A DNA stretch of 64,000 nt from Bacteroidota bacterium (GTDB lineage: Bacteria > Bacteroidota > Bacteroidia > Bacteroidales > Bacteroidaceae), in the NCBI GenBank assembly GCA_023426145.1, contig JAFABG010000025.1:262532-326531 (forward strand), in the 5' to 3' direction. This document shows, piece after piece, positions 44,817 through 53,205 of the stretch. A program made the position numbers and the translations under genes. Each line of letters begins with the position of its first letter. Within the stretch, counting starts at the first letter, position 1. The notes below the pieces were generated by a model. It saw only the letters and a list, made by a program, of their open reading frames with translations, searched no databases and was not told the origin of the DNA.

Positions 44817-46062
44817 AGTAACTAACCGTAAGCGGCATTCTCACCTTTTTGGCATACTCAGCCATATATTTATTCCACTCGCCAACAGTCTTAATGGCTG
44901 CTTTATCCCAAGCAGAGCCCCAATAATAAGTATATTCCGAGCCCGGTTCATACGTACTGATAGCTAATACATGTCCATCGGCCCCTGCACGCAACTCTTT
45001 TTTCTCTTTGGCAGAAAAAAGAACCACCTTGGCTTCCTTCACTTGTGCAGGAAAAGCTGCCCCCATGAACATCTTTCCGTTTCCCGCATTCGGGTCTCCT
45101 GTAGGGTCTACATAAGTAATGTAGCCATTTTCAGCATCCGTCACAACATCGCCATTAGGCTCATGCAACACGATGCCTGTAGCCACAGACACCTCTTCTT
45201 TCAGGTTTGTATATGAAACCTGGGTCTTATTGAGATACGAGCCCGCATCAAGCGTAATCAAACGGGTTTCAATCACGTTAGAATCACCACGAATCACCAG
45301 CGGATCATATTCCAACTTCACCGTAAAGCGTAGAGGCCCATTATCAAGGATTTCCTGCGTTCGATAGCAATAAGGATACATAATGGTATCCCCAAGCATT
45401 AAAGCGGCTGTACCGCCCCCTAAAGTAGGTCCTACGGTATAACAATCCATTCCGTTACCATGGTCAATATGATAAGAGATCGCTTGTTCCATCTCGGCAG
45501 CAGCCTTAGGGTCCGTTTTCTTCAGCGCAGCAATTTGCTGACGCTTCTCAACATTCTCTTCTTCAGCATAACGATCTTCAACAACAGGTTCTGTAGTATT
45601 GTATTTTGTAAACACATCATATCCAAAAGCACGCTCTCCCCTAGCCTGCAATGCAGGTCCATAGGCACGGAAAGCAACCAGGTCATTCTCCCAAGCCACA
45701 TCATCAAGTCGCTCAGGATAATAGCGCCCACATGCTATCACATTATAAGGATCTGGTTCTCCTTCCTGAATTACGTATTTAGATGTTCCGTTACCTTTCA
45801 CAGTAACCGGAAAAACAACATTCTCGTCATAAGTAATCTGATAAGGTACTTGGCGCCCGTCTTGATCGAGCACTACGATTTGAGCCGTATCTGCCAACTG
45901 CAATCTTGCAGTGACATCACTCATAGGCACTTCAACCATTTCTCCGGCACGTTCGATAGCCAGTGAATTGGCTACGGTGACCGTCATAGATTGCTTACCA
46001 TCGGCGCAAGAAGAAAAGCATAGCATGAAGGTAGCAGCCAGAATAATAAGTTTGTTCTTCAT
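44815..46062 (-). CDS. DUF4861 domain lipoprotein
   Basis: A 415-residue lipoprotein (lipobox CFSSC, Cys19) of the DUF4861 family, found in Bacteroidota carbohydrate loci. Visible features are a beta-rich body with HGNGMDCYTVGPTLGGG at about residues 210-225 and YYWGSAWDKA near the C-terminus. It is the third gene behind kduI and kduD, so a role on uronate-containing oligosaccharides is plausible but not shown. The frame is open five codons further (46077); the ATG at 46062 gives the proper signal. A small hairpin (46099-46143) separates it from kduD. Confidence 0.82.
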   Translation of the reverse strand: MKNKLIILAATFMLCFSSCADGKQSMTVTVANSLAIERAGEMVEVPMSDVTARLQLADTAQIVVLDQDGRQVPYQITYDENVVFPVTVKGNGTSKYVIQEGEPDPYNVIACGRYYPERLDDVAWENDLVAFRAYGPALQARGERAFGYDVFTKYNTTEPVVEDRYAEEENVEKRQQIAALKKTDPKAAAEMEQAISYHIDHGNGMDCYTVGPTLGGGTAALMLGDTIMYPYCYRTQEILDNGPLRFTVKLEYDPLVIRGDSNVIETRLITLDAGSYLNKTQVSYTNLKEEVSVATGIVLHEPNGDVVTDAENGYITYVDPTGDPNAGNGKMFMGAAFPAQVKEAKVVLFSAKEKKELRAGADGHVLAISTYEPGSEYTYYWGSAWDKAAIKTVGEWNKYMAEYAKKVRMPLTVSY

Positions 46063-46166
46063 TGGTATATCAAGCAATTAAAGGGAATAGTAAAAAAGAA
46101 GGTGACAGATAAAAAAGTGCATCCTTTTTCAATCCATCACCTTATAGTAATCTATGCAGTCGCTAC

Positions 46167-46970
46167 TTATTTCGGTTGTTTTCCGATATAAGCAAGGATA
46201 CCACCATCAACATAAAGAACGTGGCCATTTACAGCGTTAGAAGCTTCAGAAGCAAGGAATACAGCAGGACCAGTCAGTTCTTCAGGATCCAACCAACGAC
46301 CAGCAGGAGTCTTAGCACAAATAAATGTATCGAATGGGTGACGGCTTCCATCTGCTTGCAGTTCACGAAGAGGAGCAGTCTGAGGAGTTGCGATGTAACC
46401 TGGGCCGATACCATTACACTGAATGTTGTATTCACCATATTCAGAGCAGATGTTGCGAGTCAACATCTTCAAACCACCTTTAGCAGCAGCGTATGCAGAT
46501 ACAGTTTCACGACCAAGTTCAGACATCATAGAGCAGATGTTGATGATCTTACCTGCACGTTTTTCCATCATAGCAGGCAAAACAGCCTTTGCAACAATGA
46601 ACGGAGCATTCAAGTCAATATCGATCACACGACGGAAATCAGCAGCTGCCATTTCGTGCATAGGTACACGACGGATAATACCGGCATTGTTCACCAAGAT
46701 ATCAATAGTACCCACTTCTTTAGCGATAGTAGCAACCATAGCCTGAACAGCTGGTTCGTCTGTAACGTCACACACATAACCATGAGCTTTAATTCCCTTT
46801 TCAGCGTACGCAGCTATGCCTTTGTCTACCAACTCTTGGTTGATGTCGTTAAAACAAATCGTAGCGCCTTGTTCTGCATAAGCAGAAGCAATAGCAAAAC
46901 CGATACCATAAGAAGCACCTGTAACGAGAGCTACTTTACCATTCAAAGAAAAATTCAAATACTGATTCAT
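46167..46970 (-). CDS. kduD: 2-deoxy-D-gluconate/2-dehydro-3-deoxy-D-gluconate dehydrogenase, SDR family (KduD-like)
   Basis: A 267-residue short-chain dehydrogenase. The NAD-binding motif is TGASYGIGFAIA (about residues 17-28), the NNAG motif is at about 92-95, and the catalytic set includes SAYAAAKGG (Tyr-x3-Lys at about 163-167). KduD reduces 2,5-diketo-3-deoxygluconate to 2-keto-3-deoxygluconate in unsaturated uronate breakdown. The kduI gene 61 bp upstream, whose product makes the substrate, supports the assignment over other SDR functions. Confidence 0.92.
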   Translation of the reverse strand: MNQYLNFSLNGKVALVTGASYGIGFAIASAYAEQGATICFNDINQELVDKGIAAYAEKGIKAHGYVCDVTDEPAVQAMVATIAKEVGTIDILVNNAGIIRRVPMHEMAAADFRRVIDIDLNAPFIVAKAVLPAMMEKRAGKIINICSMMSELGRETVSAYAAAKGGLKMLTRNICSEYGEYNIQCNGIGPGYIATPQTAPLRELQADGSRHPFDTFICAKTPAGRWLDPEELTGPAVFLASEASNAVNGHVLYVDGGILAYIGKQPK

Positions 46971-47031
46971 AATTCTTTTGTTATTAAAATGATGATAACT
47001 ATTATAATTTTTATTCTTAACTATCAGCTGT

Positions 47032-47874
47032 TTACTTCAAATCTGTAATGAGAGAGAAGTCTTGATCGCCATAATCGAGGTTCTCCCCACCCATACCCCA
47101 GATAAAAGTATAGTTGTGTGTGGCAGCAGCAGAATGAATAGACCATTCTGGCGACAATACAGCCTGATCACCTTTCATCCACACGTGGCGGGTTTCGTCA
47201 ATCTCACCCATGAAGTGACAAACGGCTTGCTCTTGTGGAATCTCGAAATAGAAATAAGCTTCCATACGTCGACTATGTACATGCGCCGGCATAGTGTTCC
47301 ACACACTGCCCGGAGCCAATTCCGTCATTCCCATTTGAAGTTGACACGTTGGCAACACCTGATTCACAAGCATCTTGTTGATATTACGATGATTTGAGCC
47401 TTCTAGCGATCCCATTTCGGCCACTACAGCGTCTGCCTTAGTGACTTTACGATCTGGATAGTTGCAATGTGCTGTCAAGGAGTTAAAATAGAATTTAGCT
47501 GGATTAGAAGCATCTTTGCTTTCAAAGGTCACCACACGGTCGCCTGAACCAAGATAAAGTGCTTCCTTATAGTTGAGATCGAAAACGGCATTTCCAGCCT
47601 TCACCACACCCGGTCCTCCAACGTTGAAGATACCCATTTCGCGGCGGGTAAGAAAAAATGGCGCTTTCAGAGGATCAATCGCTTCAAGAGTCAACACCTC
47701 TCCCACTGGCAACGCACCACCCACAACCATACGGTCGTACATGGAATATACCATATTCACTTCATTGGACACAAATATTTTTTCGATTAAGAAATCGCGA
47801 CGGATTCTTGCAGTATCATACCGTTTTGCATCTTCAGGATGCGCAGCATAGCGAATTTCATAGTTCGTTTTCAT
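47032..47874 (-). CDS. kduI: 5-keto-4-deoxyuronate isomerase
   Basis: A 280-residue cupin-type isomerase converting 5-keto-4-deoxyuronate (from lyase-cleaved pectin or glycosaminoglycan) to 2,5-diketo-3-deoxygluconate. The zinc-site region is MPAHVHSRRMEAYFYFEIP (about residues 193-211). The N-terminal MKTNYEIRYAAHPEDAKRYDT and the C-terminal SPEWSIHSAAATHNYTFIWGM are family signatures. It is first in the operon kduI-kduD-DUF4861. A promoter box and a 6-3-6 inverted repeat lie upstream. Confidence 0.96.
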   Translation of the reverse strand: MKTNYEIRYAAHPEDAKRYDTARIRRDFLIEKIFVSNEVNMVYSMYDRMVVGGALPVGEVLTLEAIDPLKAPFFLTRREMGIFNVGGPGVVKAGNAVFDLNYKEALYLGSGDRVVTFESKDASNPAKFYFNSLTAHCNYPDRKVTKADAVVAEMGSLEGSNHRNINKMLVNQVLPTCQLQMGMTELAPGSVWNTMPAHVHSRRMEAYFYFEIPQEQAVCHFMGEIDETRHVWMKGDQAVLSPEWSIHSAAATHNYTFIWGMGGENLDYGDQDFSLITDLK

Positions 47875-47941
47875 ACCTTATTTTTTTAGAGTTATTGAAT
47901 AAGCTTGCTTTCTCAGACACATTTCGTTTACGTGCACGATG

Positions 47942-47949
47942 CAAAAATA
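47942..47949 (-). promoter_or_regulatory. -7 box of the kdu operon
   Basis: On the minus strand the sequence is TATTTTTG, 67 bp upstream of the kduI ATG. Confidence 0.5.
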
Positions 47950-47974
47950 GCAAAAGAAAACGGGTTTACCTTAC

Positions 47975-47989
47975 AATTGGGTTCCAATT
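47975..47989. promoter_or_regulatory. Candidate operator upstream of kduI
   Basis: AATTGG-GTT-CCAATT is a perfect 6-3-6 inverted repeat. It begins 25 bp upstream of the -7 box of kduI, at the -33 region, where a regulator could block or assist polymerase. No adjacent regulator gene is present. Confidence 0.4.
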
Positions 47990-48078
47990 ATCCTTCAAAA
48001 TTGTCTAGAATTGATGCAGGCAACTTCTTTTTAACGAACTATAATACGATTGAGAATCATTTTATACCTAAAAAAATA

Positions 48079-48116
48079 AAGCGGCTCCGATAATCTATCG
48101 ATTATCAGAGCCGCTT
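48079..48116 (-). terminator. Terminator of tRNA-Gln
   Basis: AAGCGGCTC (48079-48087) pairs with 48108-48116, and an inner GATAAT/ATTATC match extends the stem with one mismatch between. On the minus strand it is followed by a T-rich run. It starts 4 bp after the mature tRNA end. Confidence 0.85.
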
Positions 48117-48119
48117 ATG

Positions 48120-48190
48120 TTGTCCTACCAAGATTCGAACTTAGACAAACAGAACCAAAAACTGTTGTGCTACCATTACACCATAGGACA
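48120..48190 (-). tRNA. tRNA-Gln (anticodon UUG)
   Basis: The minus strand folds into a complete cloverleaf. The acceptor stem is TGTCCTA (48190-48184) with TAGGACA (48127-48121). The D-arm is GTG...CAC, and the anticodon stem ACAGT/TCTGT has one T-T at the base of the loop. The loop is TTTTGGT with anticodon TTG. The T-arm is CTAAG-TTCGAAT-CTTGG. The discriminator is A and CCA is not encoded. It has its own promoter and terminator and stands alone between tyrS and kduI. Confidence 0.93.
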
Positions 48191-48220
48191 AACTTGAGTG
48201 CTTTCTGTTAAAAAGCGGTG

Positions 48221-48252
48221 CAAAGATAGAGGTTTGTCCCCAAACCTCCAAA
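48221..48252 (-). promoter_or_regulatory. Promoter of tRNA-Gln
   Basis: On the minus strand TTTG (complement of 48249-48252) is followed after 20 bp by TATCTTTG (complement of 48221-48228), a full -33/-7 match. It lies 30 bp upstream of the tRNA. Confidence 0.7.
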
Positions 48253-48299
48253 TATTTCGATCACTTTTTTTCTATATCTCCCTAAAAATCGCAAAATGA

Positions 48300-49592
48300 C
48301 TACTTTGCAATCAGTAGGTAATAGTTCTTCTTACCACGCTGAACAAGTAGATATTTCTCATCAAGAAGATCGGCAACGGTAATCACTTGGTCGAACGCTG
48401 CCAGTTTTTCTTTATTTAGAGATACACCGCCACCTTGAACCAGCTTACGCATTTCACCTTTAGAGGCAAATACCGCTGCATTGTCAACGAGCAAGTCTAC
48501 CGCTTTCACGCCTTCTACTAATGCATCACGAGAGATCTCGAACTGAGGAACGCCTTCGAATACGGCAAGCAGAGTATCTTCATCCAATTTACGAAGAGCT
48601 TCAGAAGTTGCATTACCAAACAAGATATTCGAAGCATCAACAGCTGCATTATAATCTTCTTCGGAATGAACCATCACAGTGACTTCTTTTGCCAAACGTT
48701 TCTGCAAAGTACGCAAGTGAGGTGCTTGTTGATGTTCAGCGATTAGAGCTTCAATCTCTTCCTTCTCGATTGAAGTAAAAATCTTAATGTAGCGTTCGGC
48801 ATCAGCGTCGCTCACATTCAGCCAGAACTGATAGAACTTATAAGGAGAAGTGTAGCGAGCATCGAGCCAGATATTTCCGGATTCAGTTTTACCAAACTTA
48901 CCACCATCAGCCTTAGTAATGAGCGGGCAAGTCAAAGCATAAACCTCGCCGCCATTCGTACGACGGATCAACTCTGCTCCAGTGGTAATATTTCCCCATT
49001 GATCTGAACCTCCCATTTGGAGTTTACAGCCTTTGGCTTCATATAAATGAAGGAAATCGTAGCCTTGAAGCAACTGATAAGTAAATTCAGTAAATGAAAG
49101 TCCATCGCGAGCTTCGCCATTCAGACGACGCTTCACAGAGTCTTTCGCCATCATATAATTGACAGTGATATGCTTACCTACTTCGCGAACAAAATCGAGG
49201 AAAGTAAAATCTTTCATCCAATCGTAGTTATTCACCAATTCTGCACGGTTGGGCACTTCGGACTCAAAGTCGAGGAACTTAGCCAACTGATTTTTGATAC
49301 AAGTCTGATTGTGATGCAACGTTTCTTCATCCAGCAGATTGCGTTCTGCCGATTTGCCTGAAGGATCACCAATCATTCCGGTTGCGCCACCGATGAGCGC
49401 CAACGGCTTATGGCCACAACGCTGGAAATGGCGAAGAATCATCACGCCACAAAGGTGACCGATGTGTAGTGAATCGGCAGTCGGGTCGATACCCAAATAA
49501 GCAGTGACCTGCTCTTTGCTTAACAGCTCTTCCGTTCCTGGCATAATGTCCTGCAACATGCCGCGCCATCTCAATTCTTCTACAAAATTCAT
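48300..49592 (-). CDS. tyrS: Tyrosyl-tRNA synthetase
   Basis: A 430-residue class I synthetase charging tRNA-Tyr. The HIGH motif is in PTADSLHIGHLCGVM (about residues 33-47) and the KMSKS-equivalent is KFGKTESGN (about 230-238). The tyrosine-site segment LLQGYDFLHLYEAKGCKLQMGGSDQWGN is complete. A C-terminal S4-like RNA-binding domain (about 365-430; MRKLVQGGGVSLNKEKL) is present. It has its own promoter box 53 bp upstream, just inside the 3' flank of the TatD-like gene. Confidence 0.97.
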   Translation of the reverse strand: MNFVEELRWRGMLQDIMPGTEELLSKEQVTAYLGIDPTADSLHIGHLCGVMILRHFQRCGHKPLALIGGATGMIGDPSGKSAERNLLDEETLHHNQTCIKNQLAKFLDFESEVPNRAELVNNYDWMKDFTFLDFVREVGKHITVNYMMAKDSVKRRLNGEARDGLSFTEFTYQLLQGYDFLHLYEAKGCKLQMGGSDQWGNITTGAELIRRTNGGEVYALTCPLITKADGGKFGKTESGNIWLDARYTSPYKFYQFWLNVSDADAERYIKIFTSIEKEEIEALIAEHQQAPHLRTLQKRLAKEVTVMVHSEEDYNAAVDASNILFGNATSEALRKLDEDTLLAVFEGVPQFEISRDALVEGVKAVDLLVDNAAVFASKGEMRKLVQGGGVSLNKEKLAAFDQVITVADLLDEKYLLVQRGKKNYYLLIAK

Positions 49593-49644
49593 CGTATTAT
49601 TTTTTATTATTAGTTTTTTTATTGAATTCCAGTTACATGTGGCG

Positions 49645-49675
49645 CAAAAGTACTATTCTTTCTCGGAAGTTACAA
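49645..49675 (-). promoter_or_regulatory. Promoter of tyrS
   Basis: On the minus strand the -7 box is TACTTTTG (complement of 49645-49652). A TTG 20 bp further upstream (complement of 49673-49675) can serve as the -33 box. It lies in the 86-bp gap after the TatD-like gene. Confidence 0.6.
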
Positions 49676-49678
49676 CTC

Positions 49679-50392
49679 TTAACGCTTAAAAAAGACATTT
49701 TGGATATTTTCCCGAATGACCACCTGCAACGTCTCTTCCTCCTCTCCTCTCGTTGCTGCTATCTGATGCAAAACTTCTTCAATAGAAATCGGTCTGTCGT
49801 CTGTCTCCAGAAACATCCGGTCGGTCGGCATCATGCATACTGTTTCTTCAGCATAATAGGCACCAAAAGACAAATAAAAGCCTTTATCCATAAGTTGTTC
49901 TGCTTGTTGTGGTTTTCCTCGAAATCCATGCCATATCCAAGGTTGCTCGGGAGCTAGTCGCTTCTTCACAGCCAGTATCTCTCCCATGGCCTTCACACCG
50001 TGAATCACTAAGGGCAATTGATACTGCTCCGACAGCAAAACCTGTTCTTCAAACATCTCTATTTGAAGTGAAATCGGTGCAGCAGCCATCTTATCGATCC
50101 CCACTTCTCCAATAGCTACAAAGCTATGTTTATCAAGCAATTGACGGAGTCGTTCAAGCAGAAGAGCAGCGTTGGCAACATCCAACGTCCAAGGATGAAT
50201 TCCAAGTGAATAGAAGTTCCTAGAGGGAAGCGTAAATTGAGCAAACGCTTCTTCCTCAATTGATTCATTTTGAGTCTTTCCAGCTTTACCCAGGGAGTGA
50301 GAAAGTGGATAATTGATGATGGCTTTTCGCCGAAATTCCTCTTCTAGCCGATGGGTGTGAACATCTAGAATATCTGCTATCATTTTCTCCAT
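49679..50392 (-). CDS. TatD-family metal-dependent hydrolase
   Basis: A 237-residue amidohydrolase-fold protein. It has the N-terminal DVHTHR metal pair (about residues 10-15), GIHPW (about 64-68), AIGEVGIDK (about 93-101), LPLVIHGVKA (about 125-134), HGFRG (about 154-158) and LETDDRPI (about 195-202). These are the TatD metal-ligand positions in order. TatD enzymes act as DNases or 3'-5' exonucleases in repair and turnover. At 237 residues it is slightly short for the family. It follows yidD by 24 bp in the rnpA-containing operon. Confidence 0.88.
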   Translation of the reverse strand: MEKMIADILDVHTHRLEEEFRRKAIINYPLSHSLGKAGKTQNESIEEEAFAQFTLPSRNFYSLGIHPWTLDVANAALLLERLRQLLDKHSFVAIGEVGIDKMAAAPISLQIEMFEEQVLLSEQYQLPLVIHGVKAMGEILAVKKRLAPEQPWIWHGFRGKPQQAEQLMDKGFYLSFGAYYAEETVCMMPTDRMFLETDDRPISIEEVLHQIAATRGEEEETLQVVIRENIQNVFFKR

Positions 50393-50416
50393 TTCCTAAA
50401 GTTTTAAGTCTATATC

Positions 50417-50692
50417 TTAGGGCACAGGATCATAGCCCGATCCACCCCAGGGATGACAACGAAGTATACGTCGAATGGCTAAATAGAGCCCTTTGAAAGG
50501 GCCATGTTTTTTGATGGCCTCCATGGCATAGACAGAGCAAGTAGGAGTGAACCGACAAGAAGGAGGCGTGAAGGGCGAAATACAAAAGCGGTAGAAATAG
50601 ATAGGGAGTAATAACACAAAGGACAATCCCTTCTTCACCAAGCGTGTGGCGACTTTCCAGCAGGCAGTGAGCCTACAATCTAAAGGGGTCAT
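50417..50692 (-). CDS. yidD: Membrane protein insertion efficiency factor YidD
   Basis: A 91-residue amphipathic protein assisting YidC-dependent membrane insertion. The conserved block is YRFCISPFTPPSCRFTPTCSVYAMEAIKKHG (three conserved cysteines), then RILRCHPWGGSGYDPVP. An N-terminal extension of about 20 residues precedes the usual start region, so a start further in is possible. It overlaps rnpA by 4 bp, the classic rnpA-yidD arrangement; yidC itself is not in the window. Confidence 0.95.
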   Translation of the reverse strand: MTPLDCRLTACWKVATRLVKKGLSFVLLLPIYFYRFCISPFTPPSCRFTPTCSVYAMEAIKKHGPFKGLYLAIRRILRCHPWGGSGYDPVP

Positions 50693-51078
50693 ACAGAAAG
50701 CTTTTCGGAGATGCGCGACAGCGCAATTTTCATCTTCTCTTCCAGCTCGGAGGTGCTCACCAGCTCGTCCGACAAATAGAGAAAGGCAATAGCAAGATGT
50801 TGCCCACGTTGTTGCAAATTGTCAAGCAACGGTTGCTTGTGTTTGCGATAGGCTTCACGTATCTGACGCTTCACCCTGTTGCGTTTCACGGCACGCTTAA
50901 ACCGCCGCTTCGACACACTGATAAGAATCGAAGCCGGTGTTTCAGCAGAATCCACAGACATATATACTACGCGTATCGGAAAGATGGAAAACGATTTAGA
51001 AACACCGCCTTCGAACACCCTTCCGATTACTATTTTACTACTCAGCCTTTCGGCTTTACTCAACGTGTATATACCCAC
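50689..51078 (-). CDS. rnpA: Ribonuclease P protein component
   Basis: A 129-residue basic protein that binds the RNase P RNA and helps mature tRNA 5' ends. The RNR signature KRAVKRNRVKRQIREAYR lies at about residues 68-85, preceded by LISVSKRRFKRAV. The N-terminal TLSKAERLSSKIVIGRVFEGG is typical. It sits 5 bp behind hemD and overlaps yidD by 4 bp. rpmH, often next to rnpA, is absent here. Confidence 0.95.
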   Translation of the reverse strand: MGIYTLSKAERLSSKIVIGRVFEGGVSKSFSIFPIRVVYMSVDSAETPASILISVSKRRFKRAVKRNRVKRQIREAYRKHKQPLLDNLQQRGQHLAIAFLYLSDELVSTSELEEKMKIALSRISEKLSV

Positions 51079-51083
51079 TCCGC

Positions 51084-51830
51084 TTATTTATTGTTTTCCT
51101 TGATAAACATCTCCAGCGCAGCCGTCATAGACGGAGCCTTCACAGAAGGAGCTTCAAGGTCAAGACGGAGACCTGCATCACGTACAGCTTGTGCTGTAGT
51201 CAATCCAAAAGTTCCGATTTTAATGTCTTTCTGATCAAAGTTCGGGAAGTTTTTCTTCAATGAAGTAACTCCTGAAGGGCTGAAGAAGACAAGCATGTCA
51301 TAATCGAATTTTTCATCGACACCAAAATCATTGCTCACGGTGCGATACATCACTACTTCTGTGTGCTGAATATGATTCTTATCAAGCAGATTTTTCACAT
51401 CATCGTTGTGCACATCCGACATGGGGACAAGAAACTTTTCAGTTTTGTGTTTTAGGATAGATGGAATCAAATCCTCTAGTTTTCCAGTACCTCCGAAGAA
51501 TATTTTACGTTTACGGTATTGCACATATTTCTGGATGTACAATGCAACGGCTTCGGTAACACAGAAATACTTCATTGTCTCTGGAATAGCTACGCGCAGT
51601 TCCGTACACAAATTAAAGAAGTGATCGATGGCATGACGAGAAGTGAAGATGACAGCTGTATAGTCAAGAATAGAGACTTTTTGAAGTCGGAATTCCTTTG
51701 TCGAAAGACCTTCAATCTTGATAAACGGTCGGAAATCTATTTTTACGCCATATTTCTCTGCTATGTCGTAGTAGGGAGATTTCTCTGACGCAGGCCTAGG
51801 CTGCGACACTAATACTTTCTTAATTTTCAA
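51084..51830 (-). CDS. hemD: Uroporphyrinogen-III synthase
   Basis: A 248-residue enzyme closing hydroxymethylbilane to uroporphyrinogen III in tetrapyrrole synthesis. The family is weakly conserved; visible features are KIKKVLVSQPRPASEKSPY at the N-terminus, YTAVIFTSRHAIDHFF (about residues 57-72), and DMLVFFSPSGVTSLKKNFPNFD followed by IGTFGLTTAQAVRDAGLRLDLEA. It lies between the DUF4271 gene (4 bp) and rnpA (5 bp). A possible extra promoter is noted inside the preceding gene. Other hem genes are not nearby. Confidence 0.88.
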   Translation of the reverse strand: MKIKKVLVSQPRPASEKSPYYDIAEKYGVKIDFRPFIKIEGLSTKEFRLQKVSILDYTAVIFTSRHAIDHFFNLCTELRVAIPETMKYFCVTEAVALYIQKYVQYRKRKIFFGGTGKLEDLIPSILKHKTEKFLVPMSDVHNDDVKNLLDKNHIQHTEVVMYRTVSNDFGVDEKFDYDMLVFFSPSGVTSLKKNFPNFDQKDIKIGTFGLTTAQAVRDAGLRLDLEAPSVKAPSMTAALEMFIKENNK

Positions 51831-51834
51831 CGTC

Positions 51835-52557
51835 CTATATTTTTATTAGCAATACATTGTTAATTTCAATCAGCCCTTGATAGAGTAATAGACAAGGGAT
51901 GATTTCTAGTGCGCAAAAGTACAAAATTAATAGGAAAATCGTGCTAATTTGATTATAAAAAAGCTTTATCCACTTATAAAACATCAATATTTTAGCAAAA
52001 ATTAGAAGAATCAGTCCGATTACAATTAAATTGGTCAAGCTAAGATCGAAATAAACCAGAAATAAGACGAAAGGATAGAGGGCAAATCCGGCATAATAAA
52101 TGATCACGGAATAGGACTCCAGCCAGATGGTTGTCGTGTTTTTATCAAAAAAGGTCCAGCCCAAAAACAAATAAAGTACCCATTTCAGTAGGAAATAAAG
52201 TAGGCATACGCCTACATAAACACCAAGTACCAATTGAGGTGAAACTGTAGTCATGAGCTTAGGTGAGACTTCATGAAAATAGTTGAAGAAAACGATACCG
52301 GATAAAGTACAAGTTTGCACAACTAGCACTAAAAGATAGCGCACATCGGCAGCTGTAGAACTGTCGAAAATGCTTGTTCGTTTACGGTGAGTGAGGAAAT
52401 CTTTCACCTGCTGACCCAGAAATCTCTTTCCTCGTGCCAGAGCTAGAGAGGAAAGAAAAAGACATACAAGAAGCGTCAATGCTATAGCATCGTCTTCACG
52501 AGGAGAGTAGGGGATAGGAATTCCCTCATAACCTGAGTTTAGAAGATTAGCGATCAT
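51835..52557 (-). CDS. DUF4271 membrane protein
   Basis: A 240-residue integral membrane protein with about six helices (for example near residues 24-42, 70-90, 105-130, 140-165, 172-192 and 200-225) and a short soluble N-terminus. It matches DUF4271, a Bacteroidota family whose gene typically precedes hemD. Function is unknown. It overlaps the LOG gene by 4 bp upstream and is 4 bp from hemD. A box TACTTTTG on the minus strand (complement of 51914-51921) lies in its 3' end and could be an internal promoter for hemD-rnpA. Confidence 0.85.
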   Translation of the reverse strand: MIANLLNSGYEGIPIPYSPREDDAIALTLLVCLFLSSLALARGKRFLGQQVKDFLTHRKRTSIFDSSTAADVRYLLVLVVQTCTLSGIVFFNYFHEVSPKLMTTVSPQLVLGVYVGVCLLYFLLKWVLYLFLGWTFFDKNTTTIWLESYSVIIYYAGFALYPFVLFLVYFDLSLTNLIVIGLILLIFAKILMFYKWIKLFYNQISTIFLLILYFCALEIIPCLLLYQGLIEINNVLLIKI

Positions 52558-53141
52558 ATAGCCGCAAATTTACGAATCGAGACATCCCACACAGGTGTGC
52601 TTTGAAGCAAATTTACAGCTTCTTCGGGCGTTTGTGCCACTTTCCAAATGTCACCATGTTGCTGACGCATGAAATTTTCTTCAATGGCACGATCGAGCAT
52701 GGCAAGCAAAGGATCAAAAAAACCACCTATATTAAGGATGATAATGGGGTTGAAATACAAACCGAGTTGCTTCCAAGTGATTATTTCGAGCAACTCCTCA
52801 AGTGTGCCGCAACCTCCAGGCAAGGCAATAATGCCATCGCTCAGGTCAGCCATTTTCTGCTTGCGTTCGTGCATAGAATCGACTTCAATGAGTTCGGTGA
52901 GCCCTTTATGGTGCCAGTTTTGTTCCACCATGAAGTGAGGAATCACTCCTGTCACCCGCCCACCGTTTTCGAGTGTTGCATCGGCCACAGCACGCATCAG
53001 TCCAATGCTTCCGGCACCATTTATCAGTTGGATATGCTGCTTAGCAAGCAACCTGCCGAGTTCTTGGGCAGCTTCAAAATAAACAGGGGCTATCTTAGTG
53101 CTGGATGCGCTATAAACGCATACGGTATGTATCTGATTCAT
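52554..53141 (-). CDS. LOG family protein (TIGR00730)
   Basis: A 195-residue Rossmann-fold nucleoside-5'-monophosphate phosphoribohydrolase of the Lonely Guy family, often mislabelled lysine decarboxylase. The signature PGGCGTLEELLEIITWKQLG (about residues 95-114) and the N-terminal VCVYSASSTKIAP, with GAGSIGLMRAVADA, are present. The frame is open to 53210, but the promoter at 53174-53205 lies inside that extension, so the ATG at 53141 is the start. It heads the operon leading to tatD. Confidence 0.92.
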   Translation of the reverse strand: MNQIHTVCVYSASSTKIAPVYFEAAQELGRLLAKQHIQLINGAGSIGLMRAVADATLENGGRVTGVIPHFMVEQNWHHKGLTELIEVDSMHERKQKMADLSDGIIALPGGCGTLEELLEIITWKQLGLYFNPIIILNIGGFFDPLLAMLDRAIEENFMRQQHGDIWKVAQTPEEAVNLLQSTPVWDVSIRKFAAI

Positions 53142-53173
53142 TATCTTTCGCAAGTTTACAGAGTGAATGGGCA

Positions 53174-53205
53174 CAAAAGTACAAAGAAATCGTGTAGATT
53201 TCAAA
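53174..53205 (-). promoter_or_regulatory. Promoter of the LOG-hemD-rnpA operon
   Basis: On the minus strand TTTG (complement of 53202-53205) is followed after 20 bp by TACTTTTG (complement of 53174-53181). It decides the LOG start codon in favour of the ATG at 53141. Confidence 0.7.

Noticed and set aside
46176..47048. 290-codon plus-strand frame across kduD
   Set aside because: It is the antisense shadow of kduD; the Ser/Thr/His-rich translation is typical of a reverse-frame artefact.
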